Shown piece by piece: positions 43,424-53,117 of a stretch of DNA of 64,000 nt (position 1 is the stretch's first letter; each line of letters starts with the position of its first letter). A program made the position numbers and the translations under genes. Source of the stretch: an uncultured Polaribacter sp. (lineage in GTDB: Bacteria; Bacteroidota; Bacteroidia; Flavobacteriales; Flavobacteriaceae); contig CALKEB010000004.1 of assembly GCA_938084845.1 (NCBI GenBank), forward strand, positions 62,001 through 126,000, read 5' to 3'. The notes beneath the pieces were generated by a model. The model saw only the letters and a program-made list of their open reading frames with translations, had not been told where the DNA came from and ran no database searches.

Positions 43424-44392
43424 TTAAAAGATTCCTTCCTTTATTAAATCATGCAAATGTACAACACCAGCATAATTATTTTGAGTATCTACTGCTAAAA
43501 TTTGAGTAATACTATTTGATTCTAACGTTTCCAAAGCTTCTATAGCCATAGCGTCCGTTCCAATAGTTTTAGGGTTTTTACTCATGATATCTTTAGCTTT
43601 AAATCGCTCTATATCAGTATTTTTACTAAGCATCCTTCTAATATCTCCATCAGTTATGATACCAACAATAGCCTTGTTTTTTATTACAGCAGTTACTCCT
43701 AATCTTTTTTCAGAAATTTCTACAATAACTTTCACAATTGTATCTTCTTCAGATACTTGAGGTAGTTCATTATTCTTAATTAAATCAGAAACCCTTAAAT
43801 ACAAACGTTTTCCTAATGCACCTCCTGGATGATATTTAGCAAAATCTTTACTAGTAAAACCTTTTAATTCCAAAAGGCAAACGGCTAATGCATCTCCCAT
43901 TACAAGTTGTGCTGTAGTACTGGTAGTTGGCGCCAAGTTGTTTGGACACGCTTCTTTTTCTACATAAGTATCTAATGTATAATCTGCATTAGTACCTAAA
44001 AAAGAAGAAGTATTACCTGTAATTGCAATTACCTTATTTCCATAATTTTTTATTAAAGGAACTAGTACTTTAATTTCTGGAGTGTTTCCGCTTTTTGAAA
44101 TACAAATAACAACATCATCTTCTAGAACATTTCCAAGATCACCATGTATAGCATCTGCTGCATGCATAAAAATAGCAGGAGTTCCTGTAGAATTAAATGT
44201 GGCTACAATTTTAGTAGCAATATTAGCACTTTTACCAATTCCTGTAATGATTACTCTACCTTTTGAATTGTTAATACAGTGAATTGCATTTTCGAAATTT
44301 TGATCTACAAGTTCAGCAATATTAGCAATAGCCTTACTTTCTTCTAGTATTGTTTGTTTAGCTTTCGCTATAATTGTTAATTTATTTTTCAA
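43424..44392 (-). CDS. kdsD: Arabinose-5-phosphate isomerase (KpsF/GutQ family)
   Basis: A 322-residue enzyme that interconverts ribulose-5-phosphate and arabinose-5-phosphate for Kdo synthesis. The SIS domain (about 30-180) has ITGIGKSANIATKIVA, HAADAIHGDLGN and ISKSGNTPEI. Two CBS repeats follow (about 205-322). It heads the kdsD-tatC-ahpD-like-lptB gene run behind a clear promoter, joining Kdo supply with LPS export. Confidence 0.94.
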   Translation of the reverse strand: MKNKLTIIAKAKQTILEESKAIANIAELVDQNFENAIHCINNSKGRVIITGIGKSANIATKIVATFNSTGTPAIFMHAADAIHGDLGNVLEDDVVICISKSGNTPEIKVLVPLIKNYGNKVIAITGNTSSFLGTNADYTLDTYVEKEACPNNLAPTTSTTAQLVMGDALAVCLLELKGFTSKDFAKYHPGGALGKRLYLRVSDLIKNNELPQVSEEDTIVKVIVEISEKRLGVTAVIKNKAIVGIITDGDIRRMLSKNTDIERFKAKDIMSKNPKTIGTDAMAIEALETLESNSITQILAVDTQNNYAGVVHLHDLIKEGIF

Positions 44393-44450
44393 GTTTTATA
44401 TTTTTTTCAGAATAAAAAAAAGTTATATCTTTAGATTAGCAAAATTAAAA

Positions 44451-44481
44451 CAAATTTACTACAAAAATTAGCTTTCATCAA
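44451..44481 (-). promoter_or_regulatory. Promoter of the kdsD-tatC-lptB gene run
   Basis: On the minus strand, TTG (44479-44481) and TAAATTTG (44451-44458) are 20 bp apart, an exact fit to the Bacteroidota -33/-7 consensus. The leader to the kdsD ATG would be about 50 nt. On the plus strand TAGCTTTG (44490-44497) may serve recQ, so the promoters are back to back. Confidence 0.6.
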
Positions 44482-44528
44482 ACTATATTTAGCTTTGGAG
44501 TTTTCTATTTAAACAAATAAACACTTAT

Positions 44529-46712
44529 ATGGATTTACATAGTCCTCTTAAAAAATTTTTTGGATTTAATAAATTTAAAGGATTACAAGAAAAAGTAATA
44601 GAAAGTATTTTTAACAATCAAAACACCTTTGTTATAATGCCTACTGGTGGTGGTAAATCTTTATGCTACCAATTACCAGCTTTAATGAAAGAAGGAACTG
44701 CAATTGTAGTTTCTCCTTTAATTGCATTAATGAAAAATCAGGTAGATGCTATTCGAGGTATTTCTGAAGACTATGGTGTTGCACATGTATTAAATTCTTC
44801 ATTAAACAAAACTGAAGTAGCGCAAGTAAAAGCAGATATTGCAAATGGTATCACCAAACTTTTATATGTAGCACCAGAATCTTTAATTAAAGAAGAGTAT
44901 GTTACTTTTTTAAGAACACAAACCATTTCTTTTGTAGCCATAGATGAAGCTCATTGTATTTCTGAATGGGGACATGACTTTAGACCTGATTACAGAAATT
45001 TAAAACATATCATAAAAGCCATAGATAACGTTCCTGTAATTTGCTTAACGGCTACTGCAACAGAAAAAGTTCAGGAAGATATTTTAAAAACATTAGGGAT
45101 TACAGATGCAAATCGATTTAAAGCATCTTTTAACAGATCTAATTTATTTTATGAAGTTAGACCAAAAACAAAAGAAGTTGAAAAAGATATTATCCGTTTT
45201 GTAAAACAAAGAGAAGGTAAATCTGGAATTATTTATTGTTTAAGTAGAAAAAAAGTTGAGGAAATTGCACAAATTCTTCAAGTTAATTGTATAAATGCAG
45301 TTCCATATCATGCAGGTTTAGATGCCAAGACAAGAGTGAAACATCAAGATATGTTTTTAATGGAAGACTGTGATGTTGTCGTTGCAACCATTGCATTCGG
45401 TATGGGAATTGATAAACCAGATGTCCGGTATGTAATACATCATGATATTCCAAAAAGTCTTGAAAGTTACTATCAAGAAACCGGAAGAGCAGGAAGAGAT
45501 GATGGAGAAGGATATTGCTTGGCTTTTTATGCTTACAAAGACATCGAGAAACTAGAAAAATTTATGGCTAGTAAACCTGTAGCAGAGCAAGAAATTGGTC
45601 ATGCTTTGTTACAAGAAGTTGTTGGTTATGCAGAAACATCTATGAATAGGCGTAAATATTTACTACATTATTTCGGAGAAGATTTTGATGAAGTACATGG
45701 AGAAGGAGCAGAAATGGATGATAATTCTAAAAACCCTAAGAAGAAACATGAGGCTAAAGAGAATGTTGTAATCTTATTAGATGTTATAAAACAGACACTA
45801 CAAAAATACAAGCCTAAAGAAATTGTAAACACTATTATAGGAAAAGAAAATGCATTATTAACCTCTCATAAAACACACTTGCAACCTTTTTTTGGAATTG
45901 GTAAACATAAGCCAGCAGAATATTGGATGGCACTAATTCGTCAGATACTTGTTGTAAATTTTATAAAAAAGGAAATAGAACAGTATGGTGTTGTAAAATT
46001 AACAGATGAGGGTATTGCTTATTTAAAAAATCCTTCGTCTTTTATGATGACAGAAGATCATGTTTATAACGAAGAAAATGACAATACAATAATTACAAAT
46101 GCTAAATCAGCAGCTGGTGTTTCTGATGAAAAATTAGTAAAACTTTTAAAAGATTTACGAAAAAAAGTAGCTTCTAAACAAGGGGTTCCTCCATTTGCCG
46201 TTTTTCAAGACCCTTCATTAGACGATATGGCATTAAAATATCCTATAAATCTAGAAGAACTTTCTAAGGTTCATGGTGTTGGAGAAGGTAAAGCAAGAAA
46301 GTTTGGTAAAGAATTTGTTGTGCTTATTGCTGCCTATGTAGAGGAAAATGATGTGTTAAGACCCGATGATTTAATTGTAAAAAGTACAGGGGTTAACTCT
46401 GGCTTAAAGCTCTTTATTATTCAAAATACAGATAGGAAACTCCCTTTAGAAGACATTGCAAAATCTAAAGGTTTAGAAATTAATGAGCTAATTAGGGAAA
46501 TGGAAAGAATAATATTTTCTGGTACAAAAATAGATATAAATTATGCTTTAGATGATTTGTTAGATGAAGAGCAACAAGAAGAAATCTATGATTATTTTAT
46601 GGAGGCAGAAACTGATAAAATTCAAGATGCCTTAGATGAATTTGATGGTGATTATGATGAAGATGAACTTCGTTTAATGCGTATAAAATTTATTAACGAG
46701 ATTGCAAATTAA
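44529..46712 (+). CDS. recQ: ATP-dependent DNA helicase RecQ
   Basis: A 727-residue superfamily 2 helicase for recombination and fork repair. Walker A MPTGGGKS, the aromatic-rich loop after DEAHCISEWGHDFRP, motif VI YQETGRAGRDD, a RQC region (about 360-520) and an HRDC domain (about 545-615, with LEELSKVHGVGEGKARKFG) are in the usual order. The zinc-binding cysteines of the RecQ-Ct region are not evident (RRKYLLHYFGE), so this copy may lack the zinc module. A C-terminal acidic tail (about 670-727) is added. Confidence 0.94.
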   Translation: MDLHSPLKKFFGFNKFKGLQEKVIESIFNNQNTFVIMPTGGGKSLCYQLPALMKEGTAIVVSPLIALMKNQVDAIRGISEDYGVAHVLNSSLNKTEVAQVKADIANGITKLLYVAPESLIKEEYVTFLRTQTISFVAIDEAHCISEWGHDFRPDYRNLKHIIKAIDNVPVICLTATATEKVQEDILKTLGITDANRFKASFNRSNLFYEVRPKTKEVEKDIIRFVKQREGKSGIIYCLSRKKVEEIAQILQVNCINAVPYHAGLDAKTRVKHQDMFLMEDCDVVVATIAFGMGIDKPDVRYVIHHDIPKSLESYYQETGRAGRDDGEGYCLAFYAYKDIEKLEKFMASKPVAEQEIGHALLQEVVGYAETSMNRRKYLLHYFGEDFDEVHGEGAEMDDNSKNPKKKHEAKENVVILLDVIKQTLQKYKPKEIVNTIIGKENALLTSHKTHLQPFFGIGKHKPAEYWMALIRQILVVNFIKKEIEQYGVVKLTDEGIAYLKNPSSFMMTEDHVYNEENDNTIITNAKSAAGVSDEKLVKLLKDLRKKVASKQGVPPFAVFQDPSLDDMALKYPINLEELSKVHGVGEGKARKFGKEFVVLIAAYVEENDVLRPDDLIVKSTGVNSGLKLFIIQNTDRKLPLEDIAKSKGLEINELIREMERIIFSGTKIDINYALDDLLDEEQQEEIYDYFMEAETDKIQDALDEFDGDYDEDELRLMRIKFINEIAN

Positions 46713-46713
46713 T

Positions 46714-47391
46714 TTATAAGGTAAATATGGTTAATAATATCCCTAAAATTATTGCTAAAAATTTTTGAAAATTAAACTTATGATTTTCTGTTGTTTCAAA
46801 AAGAATTACAGTAGAAATATGCAGAAAAACACCAATTATTAATGCCGTAATTTCTGAAAAATAAATTGTAAAAAAGGCCATTTTATCTCCTAATAGCATG
46901 CCTAGAGGACTCATAACTGCAAAAGTTATCATAAAAAAAAGCATTGTTTTTTTTGTATATTTTGCTTGAAGTAAAAACGTGGTTAAAACAATAGTAATTG
47001 GAATTTTATGAACCACAATAGCCCAAAATAAATTTTCGTTGGCATTATGTATTGGCAAACCTTCCGAAAATGCATGAAAGCATAAACTTATAAATAATAA
47101 TTTTGGAAATGTATTAGTTGTTGTATTTACATGAATATGTCCATGTTCAGCGCCTTTAGAAAAAGATTCTAAAATTGATTGTAAAATAATTCCTAATAAA
47201 ATTAAAATACCAGTTTTAGTAGAATTAGAATTCAATATATACACTTCAGGAACTAGATGTAGAATCGTTACCGAAAGCAAATAAGCACCACTAAAAGCCA
47301 AAAGTAAACGGACGATTACCTTATTTGGCTTAGTAAAAACAACTAAAATAGCGCCTGCTACAACAGATAAAATTAAGAGTAAGTAATTCAC
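46714..47391 (-). CDS. ZIP-family metal transporter
   Basis: A 225-residue membrane protein with about eight helices. Family marks are HLVPEVYI in the second helix, HAFSEGLPIHN in the fourth and VVHKIPI in the fifth, whose His and Glu line the binuclear metal path of ZIP carriers. Zinc or iron uptake or release is likely. It overlaps the methyltransferase gene by 4 bp and converges on recQ. Confidence 0.88.
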   Translation of the reverse strand: MNYLLLILSVVAGAILVVFTKPNKVIVRLLLAFSGAYLLSVTILHLVPEVYILNSNSTKTGILILLGIILQSILESFSKGAEHGHIHVNTTTNTFPKLLFISLCFHAFSEGLPIHNANENLFWAIVVHKIPITIVLTTFLLQAKYTKKTMLFFMITFAVMSPLGMLLGDKMAFFTIYFSEITALIIGVFLHISTVILFETTENHKFNFQKFLAIILGILLTIFTL

Positions 47392-48113
47392 TTTGCGATA
47401 AGAATTAAACGATTAGATGTTTTATTTTCAAAAGAATTTAAATGATAGTCACCAAATGTATTTTCTATAGTAAAACCAACTTTAGAAAAATAAGATTTTA
47501 ATTTTGTTTCATCCAAGTACTTTACGCTTTCTGTATACTTTTTATACTCGTTATCTGCAAAGAATTTAATCGTTTTTATAATAAAATTATCTTCAATTTT
47601 TCTTGTAATTTCAAAGGTAATACCATCTATTGTTTTGGTTTCAGTAGCAACTAAATTTCGTTTTATAAGATCTACATTTAAAAAGTCAAAAACAAAATAT
47701 CCTCCCTTATTTAGTCCCTTCTTTATATTTTTTAAAATTAAAAGATCTTCTTCATCTTCTTTGAAATAACCAAAACTTGTAAATAAATTAAAAATGGCAC
47801 CATAAGAATTATGAAGTGATTTTCTCATATCATGAACTTTGAAATTTAAAGTATCATTTTCGAATACTTTAGCTTCAGCAATACTCTGACTCGCTAAATC
47901 ATAGCCAGTAACAGTATAACCTAGTGAATTTAAATATACCGAATGACGTCCTTTACCACAAGGTAAATCTAAAATATGGGTATCTTTAGGCAGTGCCAAA
48001 AATGTAGTGATATTTTTCATAAACAACTGGGCATCAGCATCATTTCTATCCTTGTAAAGGATATGATAATAAGGTGTGTTAAACCAATCTGTAAACCACT
48101 CTTTTGTTTCCAT
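47388..48113 (-). CDS. Class I SAM-dependent methyltransferase
   Basis: A 241-residue methyltransferase. LDLPCGKGRHSVYLNSLGYTV is motif I for SAM binding, YDLAS gives the ribose-binding acid, and NLFTSFGYF is motif IV-like. The substrate is unknown; small-molecule type rather than nucleic acid type by length. It is coupled to the ZIP gene by a 4-bp overlap. Confidence 0.85.
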   Translation of the reverse strand: METKEWFTDWFNTPYYHILYKDRNDADAQLFMKNITTFLALPKDTHILDLPCGKGRHSVYLNSLGYTVTGYDLASQSIAEAKVFENDTLNFKVHDMRKSLHNSYGAIFNLFTSFGYFKEDEEDLLILKNIKKGLNKGGYFVFDFLNVDLIKRNLVATETKTIDGITFEITRKIEDNFIIKTIKFFADNEYKKYTESVKYLDETKLKSYFSKVGFTIENTFGDYHLNSFENKTSNRLILIAK

Positions 48114-48198
48114 AGGTAAAGTAATTCGACAAAAGTAGTTAAATCTTATCTTTCTAAAAATGAAATTCAGAAAATCTAATATATACTTTTAGAAAATG

Positions 48199-48206
48199 TA
48201 TTTTTG
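48199..48206 (+). promoter_or_regulatory. Candidate -7 promoter box that sets the rRNA methyltransferase start
   Basis: TATTTTTG is a perfect Bacteroidota -7 box. Its last three bases are the TTG at 48204 that opens the longest reading frame, so translation from that TTG is very unlikely and the ATG at 48225 is preferred. No TTG box at the expected distance. Confidence 0.4.
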
Positions 48207-48224
48207 CTTTCTATAAATAGGAGT

Positions 48225-49403
48225 ATGAATAGAGATTTTAAAATGACAGCAACCACACTTTTTGGATTAGAAAGTGTATTAGCAGAAGAGCTTAAAAAAT
48301 TAGGTGCACAAGATATAAAAGAAGCGGTACGAAGTGTCTCTTTTAGAGGGGATAAGGGATTTATGTATAAGGCAAATATTGCACTTAGAACTGCGGTTCG
48401 TATTTTAAAACCTATTAAAACGTGTAAAATCTATGATGAAGAAGATTTATACGAGGCAATTCAAAAAATTAAATGGGAAAACTTTTTAGATGCAGAAGGC
48501 ACTTTTGCAATTGGTGCAGTTGTTAATTCTAAAAACTTTACATCAAACTCTCACTATATTTCATTAAAATCTAAAGATGCAATTGCTGATTATTTTAGAC
48601 ACAAATATCACAAAAGACCAAACGTAGATTTAAAATATCCAGATGTAAAAATCCACATACATATTCAAAAAGATTGGCTTACAGTTTCTTTAGACTCCTC
48701 TGGAGATTCATTACATAAAAGAGGATATAGAACAGCCACGAATATTGCACCTATCAATGAAGTTTTAGCAGCAGGAATGGTCTTATTATCTGGGTATACA
48801 GGCGATGAAAATTTTATAGATCCTATGTGTGGTTCAGGGACTATTTTAATAGAAGCTGCAATGATTGCAAATAATATTCCTGCCAATATTAACAGAAAAT
48901 TATTTGCATTTGAAAACTGGAAAGACTACGATGAAGATTTGTATTTTACTATTCAAGATGCACTGTTAAAAAAAATACGCTCATCACATTTTAAAATAAT
49001 GGGATTTGACAAAGCTCCTTCAGCTGTCCAAAAAGCAAAAGCAAATGTTATTTCTGCTAATTTAGAAGAATTTATAGGAGTGCACCATGTAAATTTTTTT
49101 AATTCTACTAAAGAGGTTTTCGGAAACACAACAATTTTATTTAACCCTCCTTATGGAGAACGCTTAAATATTGATACAAACGAATTTTATAAAAAAATAG
49201 GAGACACTTTAAAACATAATTACCCCGGTTCTACAGCTTGGTTAATTACTTCAGATACTGATGCACTTAAGTCTGTTGGTTTAAGAACTTCAAAGAGAAT
49301 AGCTCTTAAGAATGGAGATTTAGATTGTAAATTTGTAAAATACGAATTGTACGAAGGTTCTCGAAAAATAAAACCTAGCAGGACTGTAACAGATCAAGAA
49401 TAA
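48225..49403 (+). CDS. THUMP-domain 23S rRNA guanine-N2 methyltransferase (RlmL N-terminal type)
   Basis: A 392-residue RNA methyltransferase corresponding to the N-terminal (RlmL/YcbY) half of the E. coli enzyme that methylates G2445. A THUMP domain (about 40-150) precedes the Rossmann methyltransferase with DPMCGSGTILIEAA (motif I) and LFNPPYGERL (the NPPY catalytic motif). The ATG at 48225 is chosen over TTG 48204 because of the promoter box there. The C-terminal RlmK half is absent, as usual in Bacteroidota. Confidence 0.9.
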   Translation: MNRDFKMTATTLFGLESVLAEELKKLGAQDIKEAVRSVSFRGDKGFMYKANIALRTAVRILKPIKTCKIYDEEDLYEAIQKIKWENFLDAEGTFAIGAVVNSKNFTSNSHYISLKSKDAIADYFRHKYHKRPNVDLKYPDVKIHIHIQKDWLTVSLDSSGDSLHKRGYRTATNIAPINEVLAAGMVLLSGYTGDENFIDPMCGSGTILIEAAMIANNIPANINRKLFAFENWKDYDEDLYFTIQDALLKKIRSSHFKIMGFDKAPSAVQKAKANVISANLEEFIGVHHVNFFNSTKEVFGNTTILFNPPYGERLNIDTNEFYKKIGDTLKHNYPGSTAWLITSDTDALKSVGLRTSKRIALKNGDLDCKFVKYELYEGSRKIKPSRTVTDQE

Positions 49404-49405
49404 TA

Positions 49406-50260
49406 CTACTTTTTTAATACCAAATCAATAAATTCATTTGGTTTCTCTAACATTAAAAAATGTCCACAATTTTCAATCCAATATAGTTTACTAGAAGCGA
49501 TATCTTGATGGATTAATTTTCCAATTTTAGGGATGGCTATAGGATCGTTTTGAGCCCAAATAATCTTTGTTGGGATTTTTGTTTTTTCTAAAGCACCAAT
49601 CCATCTATGCCAATAATAATAGCGTTCATTGATGTAATTTGTTAATTTATGAATAACTCTTTTTCCATTGTTATTTTCTAATTGCAACCACATTTCTTTA
49701 AGTTCGAAATCTGTAATTTTATTTTTATTAAAATAGGTTTGTTTTAAATTTCTTCTAAAGAGGGTAAAAGAACTTAATTTAGCTGTTAGTTTACCCAAAT
49801 ATTTATTTTTTAATAGTTTTTGAATAAGTTTTAATTTTGAATATTCTATATGTATAGAGCCATTGCAGAGTATTAGTTCTTTTATCTTTAACGAAATTTG
49901 TTTTGTATTTTGCCTGGCTAGTATTTCTGTAGCTATAGAAGTTCCATAATCATGAGCTAAAAGCGTCACTTTTTTTAAATTTAATTTCTTCCAAAGTTGT
50001 AGTGCAATATCTGCCTGCTCTATTAATGAATAGGAGTAATTTAAGGGTTTATCAGAAAAACCAAAACCTAAATGATCATGAATAATTACTCTATACTTTT
50101 TTGAAAGTTCTGGTAATATCTTGTAATAGTCATAAGATGATGTTGGATATCCATGAAGTATCACTAAAACATCTTCACTATTACCTTCATCGATAACAAA
50201 AATAGAGTTTCCTTCAAGTGTATAAAAACTGCCTTTCTTCTTCCATTCAAAAGCTTTCAT
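49406..50260 (-). CDS. MEST-like alpha/beta hydrolase (Asp nucleophile)
   Basis: A 284-residue hydrolase when started at the ATG at 50260 (KAFEWKKKGSFYTLEG). LHGYPTSS is the oxyanion loop; LLAHDYGTSIA has Asp at the nucleophile elbow as in haloalkane dehalogenases, epoxide hydrolases and MEST; CGHFLMLEKP gives the histidine. LILCNGSIHIEY after the elbow is MEST-like. The open frame continues 37 residues upstream to 50371, but that part is not conserved hydrolase sequence and would overlap the start of priA. Substrate unknown. Confidence 0.8.
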   Translation of the reverse strand: MKAFEWKKKGSFYTLEGNSIFVIDEGNSEDVLVILHGYPTSSYDYYKILPELSKKYRVIIHDHLGFGFSDKPLNYSYSLIEQADIALQLWKKLNLKKVTLLAHDYGTSIATEILARQNTKQISLKIKELILCNGSIHIEYSKLKLIQKLLKNKYLGKLTAKLSSFTLFRRNLKQTYFNKNKITDFELKEMWLQLENNNGKRVIHKLTNYINERYYYWHRWIGALEKTKIPTKIIWAQNDPIAIPKIGKLIHQDIASSKLYWIENCGHFLMLEKPNEFIDLVLKK

Positions 50261-50302
50261 ATTTGTTTGAAATTTTCTGATTACAATGTAGTGAATTTTA
50301 TG

Positions 50303-50310
50303 TAGTTTTG
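50303..50310 (+). promoter_or_regulatory. Candidate -7 promoter box for priA
   Basis: TAGTTTTG matches TAnnTTTG and would start transcription near 50316-50318, about 16 nt before the codon (ATC 50333) where the conserved PriA N-terminus begins. It supports translation well upstream of the first ATG at 50408. No TTG box seen. Confidence 0.4.
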
Positions 50311-50332
50311 ATTTAATTTTAAACAATTCGTT

Positions 50333-52774
50333 ATCCATTTTATAGACGTAATACTTCCAATTCCTATTCAAAAAACATTTACATATTCTGTAACTGAAGC
50401 GGAAGCTATGTTTTTAAAAAAAGGAATGCGTGTCGCAGTATCTTTTGGACATAAAAAGATGTATACTGGACTTGTTTTCAAGATACACCAATCTAAACCT
50501 TTACTTTATGAAACTACAGATATCATACAGATTCTAGATGAAAAACCATTAGTAAATGAGGTGCAATTAAAGCATTGGGAATGGGTTTCTAATTATTATA
50601 TGTGTGCATTAGGAGAGGTATATAAAGCTTCATTACCTTCGGCTTTTTTATTAGAAAGTGAAACTAGTATTTCTAAAAATGAAGGTTTTATTAACGAAGA
50701 TATTTTAGAGGACGAAGAATTTTTAATTTATGAGGCCCTACAACATCAATCTCAACTCACTATTCATCAAGTATCAGATATTCTAGGTAAGAAGAAGGTG
50801 ATGCCCATTGTTAATGAGCTTATTAAAAAATCAGCAATATTCATTCAAGAAAAAATCTACGAACAATACAAACCGAAATTGGTAAAATATGTTCGGCTGC
50901 ATTCAGATTACAGCTCTGATAATTCGCTAAACTCATTATTAGAAGAATTGTCTAGAGCAAAAAAACAAAGAGAAGCTGTATTAACTTTTTTTCAATTAGC
51001 GACTTCTAAAAAGCCAATTAAAGCTAAAGATCTAGAAGTAAAAGCAAATGTTTCTTCGGCAGTTTTAAAGTCTTTGGTAGAAAAAAACATCCTTGAGTTC
51101 TTCGAAATACAAACGGACAGAATAAATTTTAAAGGGCAATCTAATGCTTTAAAAAGTTTAAATGAATTTCAAGAAAAAGCATACTCTGAAATAAGTGAAC
51201 GTTTTAAAAGTAAAGAGGTAACACTTTTGCATGGAGTCACAAGTTCGGGTAAAACAGAAATATACACCAAATTAATTCAGAAACTTATAGATGAAGGTAA
51301 ACAGGTGCTATTTTTATTGCCAGAAATAGCTTTAACCACTCAAATTATTAGGCGTTTACAAGTTTATTTTGGTGAACAGATATCTGTTTTCCATTCCAAA
51401 TATTCTATAAATGAAAGGGTAGAGGTTTGGAATAATTTACTAGAAAACAAAACCAAAGCACAGATAATTTTAGGTGCTAGGTCATCATTATTTTTACCTT
51501 TTTCTAATTTAGGATTAATCATTGTTGATGAAGAACACGAAACATCTTATAAACAATTTGAACCTTCACCAAGATACAATGCTAGAGATTCAGCTATTGT
51601 TTTAGCAAAAATGCACGACGCTAAAATTTTATTAGGTTCTGCAACCCCATCTTTAGAAAGTTATTTTAATGCCAAACAAAATAAATATGGTTTTGTTGAA
51701 TTAAATAGGCGTTTTGGTAATGTACAATTGCCGAAAATTGAATTAATAGATGTAAAAGACAAGCATAAGAAAAAAGAGATGAAAGGTCATTTCTCAGATC
51801 GATTGTTAACATTAATTCAAGAAGCTTTAGATGAAAAAGAGCAAGTTATTTTATTTCAAAATAGGCGTGGTTATTCGCCTATAGTAGAATGTAAAACTTG
51901 TGGTGTGGCGCCTCAGTGTTCTAATTGTGATGTGAGTTTAACTTTTCATAAGTATAGAAATGAGTTGCGTTGTCACTATTGCAGTTATCAAAGAGCAATG
52001 CCAAATTCATGTTCGGCTTGTGGTAGCAATACATTAGATACAAAAGGATTTGGGACAGAGCAAATAGAACTAGAGCTCAAAGATTTGTTTCCAGATTTTA
52101 AAGTTGGTAGAATGGATTTAGATACCACTCGTGGTAAATTTGGTTATCAAAAAATAATAGGTGCTTTTGAAGCTCGAGAAATAGATATTTTGGTAGGTAC
52201 ACAAATGCTATCTAAAGGTTTAGATTTTGATAATGTATCTTTAGTCGGAATTTTAAATGCAGACACCATGCTTAACTTTCCTGATTTTAGATCTCATGAA
52301 AGAGCATACCAAATGATGGTACAAGTTTCTGGTAGAGCAGGTAGAAATAAAAAACAAGGAAATGTCGCCATCCAAACCTATAATCCACACCATCAAATAC
52401 TGCAACAGGTTTCTACAACAAATTATACAGATATGTATAATGAACAATTGCAAGAACGTTGGCAATATAAATATCCACCTTATTATAGACTAATAAAAAT
52501 AACTCTAAAACATAGAGATTATAATAAAGTAGATACGGGTGTAAATTGGTTATTTAAAGCGTTGTATTCTTCATTTGGAGAACATGTATTAGGACCAACA
52601 GCACCTGCTGTATCTAGAATAAGAAATCAATATATAAAGAACATTGTTATAAAAATTCCACCTAAACAAAGTTTAGCGAACACGAAACAGCAAGTGGCTA
52701 AAATCAAAAATACTTTTGAGGCTGTAAAAGAATTTAGACCAATTCGATTTATTGCTGATGTAGATAATTATTAG
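50333..52774 (+). CDS. priA: Primosomal protein N' (PriA helicase), apparently without a canonical start codon
   Basis: A replication-restart helicase. The conserved PriA N-terminus is encoded from about 50336 (HFIDVILPIPIQKTFTYSV), yet from the in-frame TGA at 50309 to the first ATG at 50408 there is no ATG, GTG or TTG. Where homologues have Met there is ATC (50333). Starting at 50408 would remove about 25 residues of the 3'-end-binding domain. Downstream parts are intact: Walker A GVTSSGKTE, DEEHETSYKQ, eight zinc cysteines between CKTCG and CSACGS, and the helicase motif VSGRAGR. With the ATC start the protein has 813 residues, normal for the family. Confidence 0.88.
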   Translation: MHFIDVILPIPIQKTFTYSVTEAEAMFLKKGMRVAVSFGHKKMYTGLVFKIHQSKPLLYETTDIIQILDEKPLVNEVQLKHWEWVSNYYMCALGEVYKASLPSAFLLESETSISKNEGFINEDILEDEEFLIYEALQHQSQLTIHQVSDILGKKKVMPIVNELIKKSAIFIQEKIYEQYKPKLVKYVRLHSDYSSDNSLNSLLEELSRAKKQREAVLTFFQLATSKKPIKAKDLEVKANVSSAVLKSLVEKNILEFFEIQTDRINFKGQSNALKSLNEFQEKAYSEISERFKSKEVTLLHGVTSSGKTEIYTKLIQKLIDEGKQVLFLLPEIALTTQIIRRLQVYFGEQISVFHSKYSINERVEVWNNLLENKTKAQIILGARSSLFLPFSNLGLIIVDEEHETSYKQFEPSPRYNARDSAIVLAKMHDAKILLGSATPSLESYFNAKQNKYGFVELNRRFGNVQLPKIELIDVKDKHKKKEMKGHFSDRLLTLIQEALDEKEQVILFQNRRGYSPIVECKTCGVAPQCSNCDVSLTFHKYRNELRCHYCSYQRAMPNSCSACGSNTLDTKGFGTEQIELELKDLFPDFKVGRMDLDTTRGKFGYQKIIGAFEAREIDILVGTQMLSKGLDFDNVSLVGILNADTMLNFPDFRSHERAYQMMVQVSGRAGRNKKQGNVAIQTYNPHHQILQQVSTTNYTDMYNEQLQERWQYKYPPYYRLIKITLKHRDYNKVDTGVNWLFKALYSSFGEHVLGPTAPAVSRIRNQYIKNIVIKIPPKQSLANTKQQVAKIKNTFEAVKEFRPIRFIADVDNY

Positions 52775-53117
52775 GATTAATTAAAAACTAAATATTTTTA
52801 TATTTTTTCCAATTCGTAATAATTTCTTTGTCTCTAACTAACATTGAGTTCAGATTTTTTTCATATGTATTCCTTTTTTAATCATTTATTTTTTCTGAAT
52901 ACCACTAATTATGCGTTTCTATAATCGATTTTTTAAATCTCTAAATGCTAAACCATTTTCAATTGCCAAAGAATTATTAATTCTTGCAGACCCAAAGCTA
53001 TACTTGTCTTGCATTATCCAGAGAATTATAATACAATTTCTTTTTTTTTGAAAGCAACCTTTTTACACAATAAGTAGTCTATATATTTGTAAGGCAGTTA
53101 AAACTAACCAAAGAGGC
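52775..53117. other. Intergenic stretch between priA and the sigma gene
   Basis: This 343-bp AT-rich stretch has no convincing gene. A 46-codon frame (52911-53051) has no recognisable family. TATATTTG at 53082-53089 is a perfect -7 box 28 bp before the TTG start of the sigma factor. No strong terminator is seen after priA. Confidence 0.45.

Noticed and set aside
50261-50371. 37-residue N-terminal extension of the MEST-like hydrolase
   Set aside because: Not hydrolase-like, and it overlaps the conserved N-terminal codons of priA on the other strand.
52911-53051. 46-codon open frame between priA and the sigma gene
   Set aside because: No recognisable homology, no ribosome-binding context, and it ends in a T-tract; could be chance.
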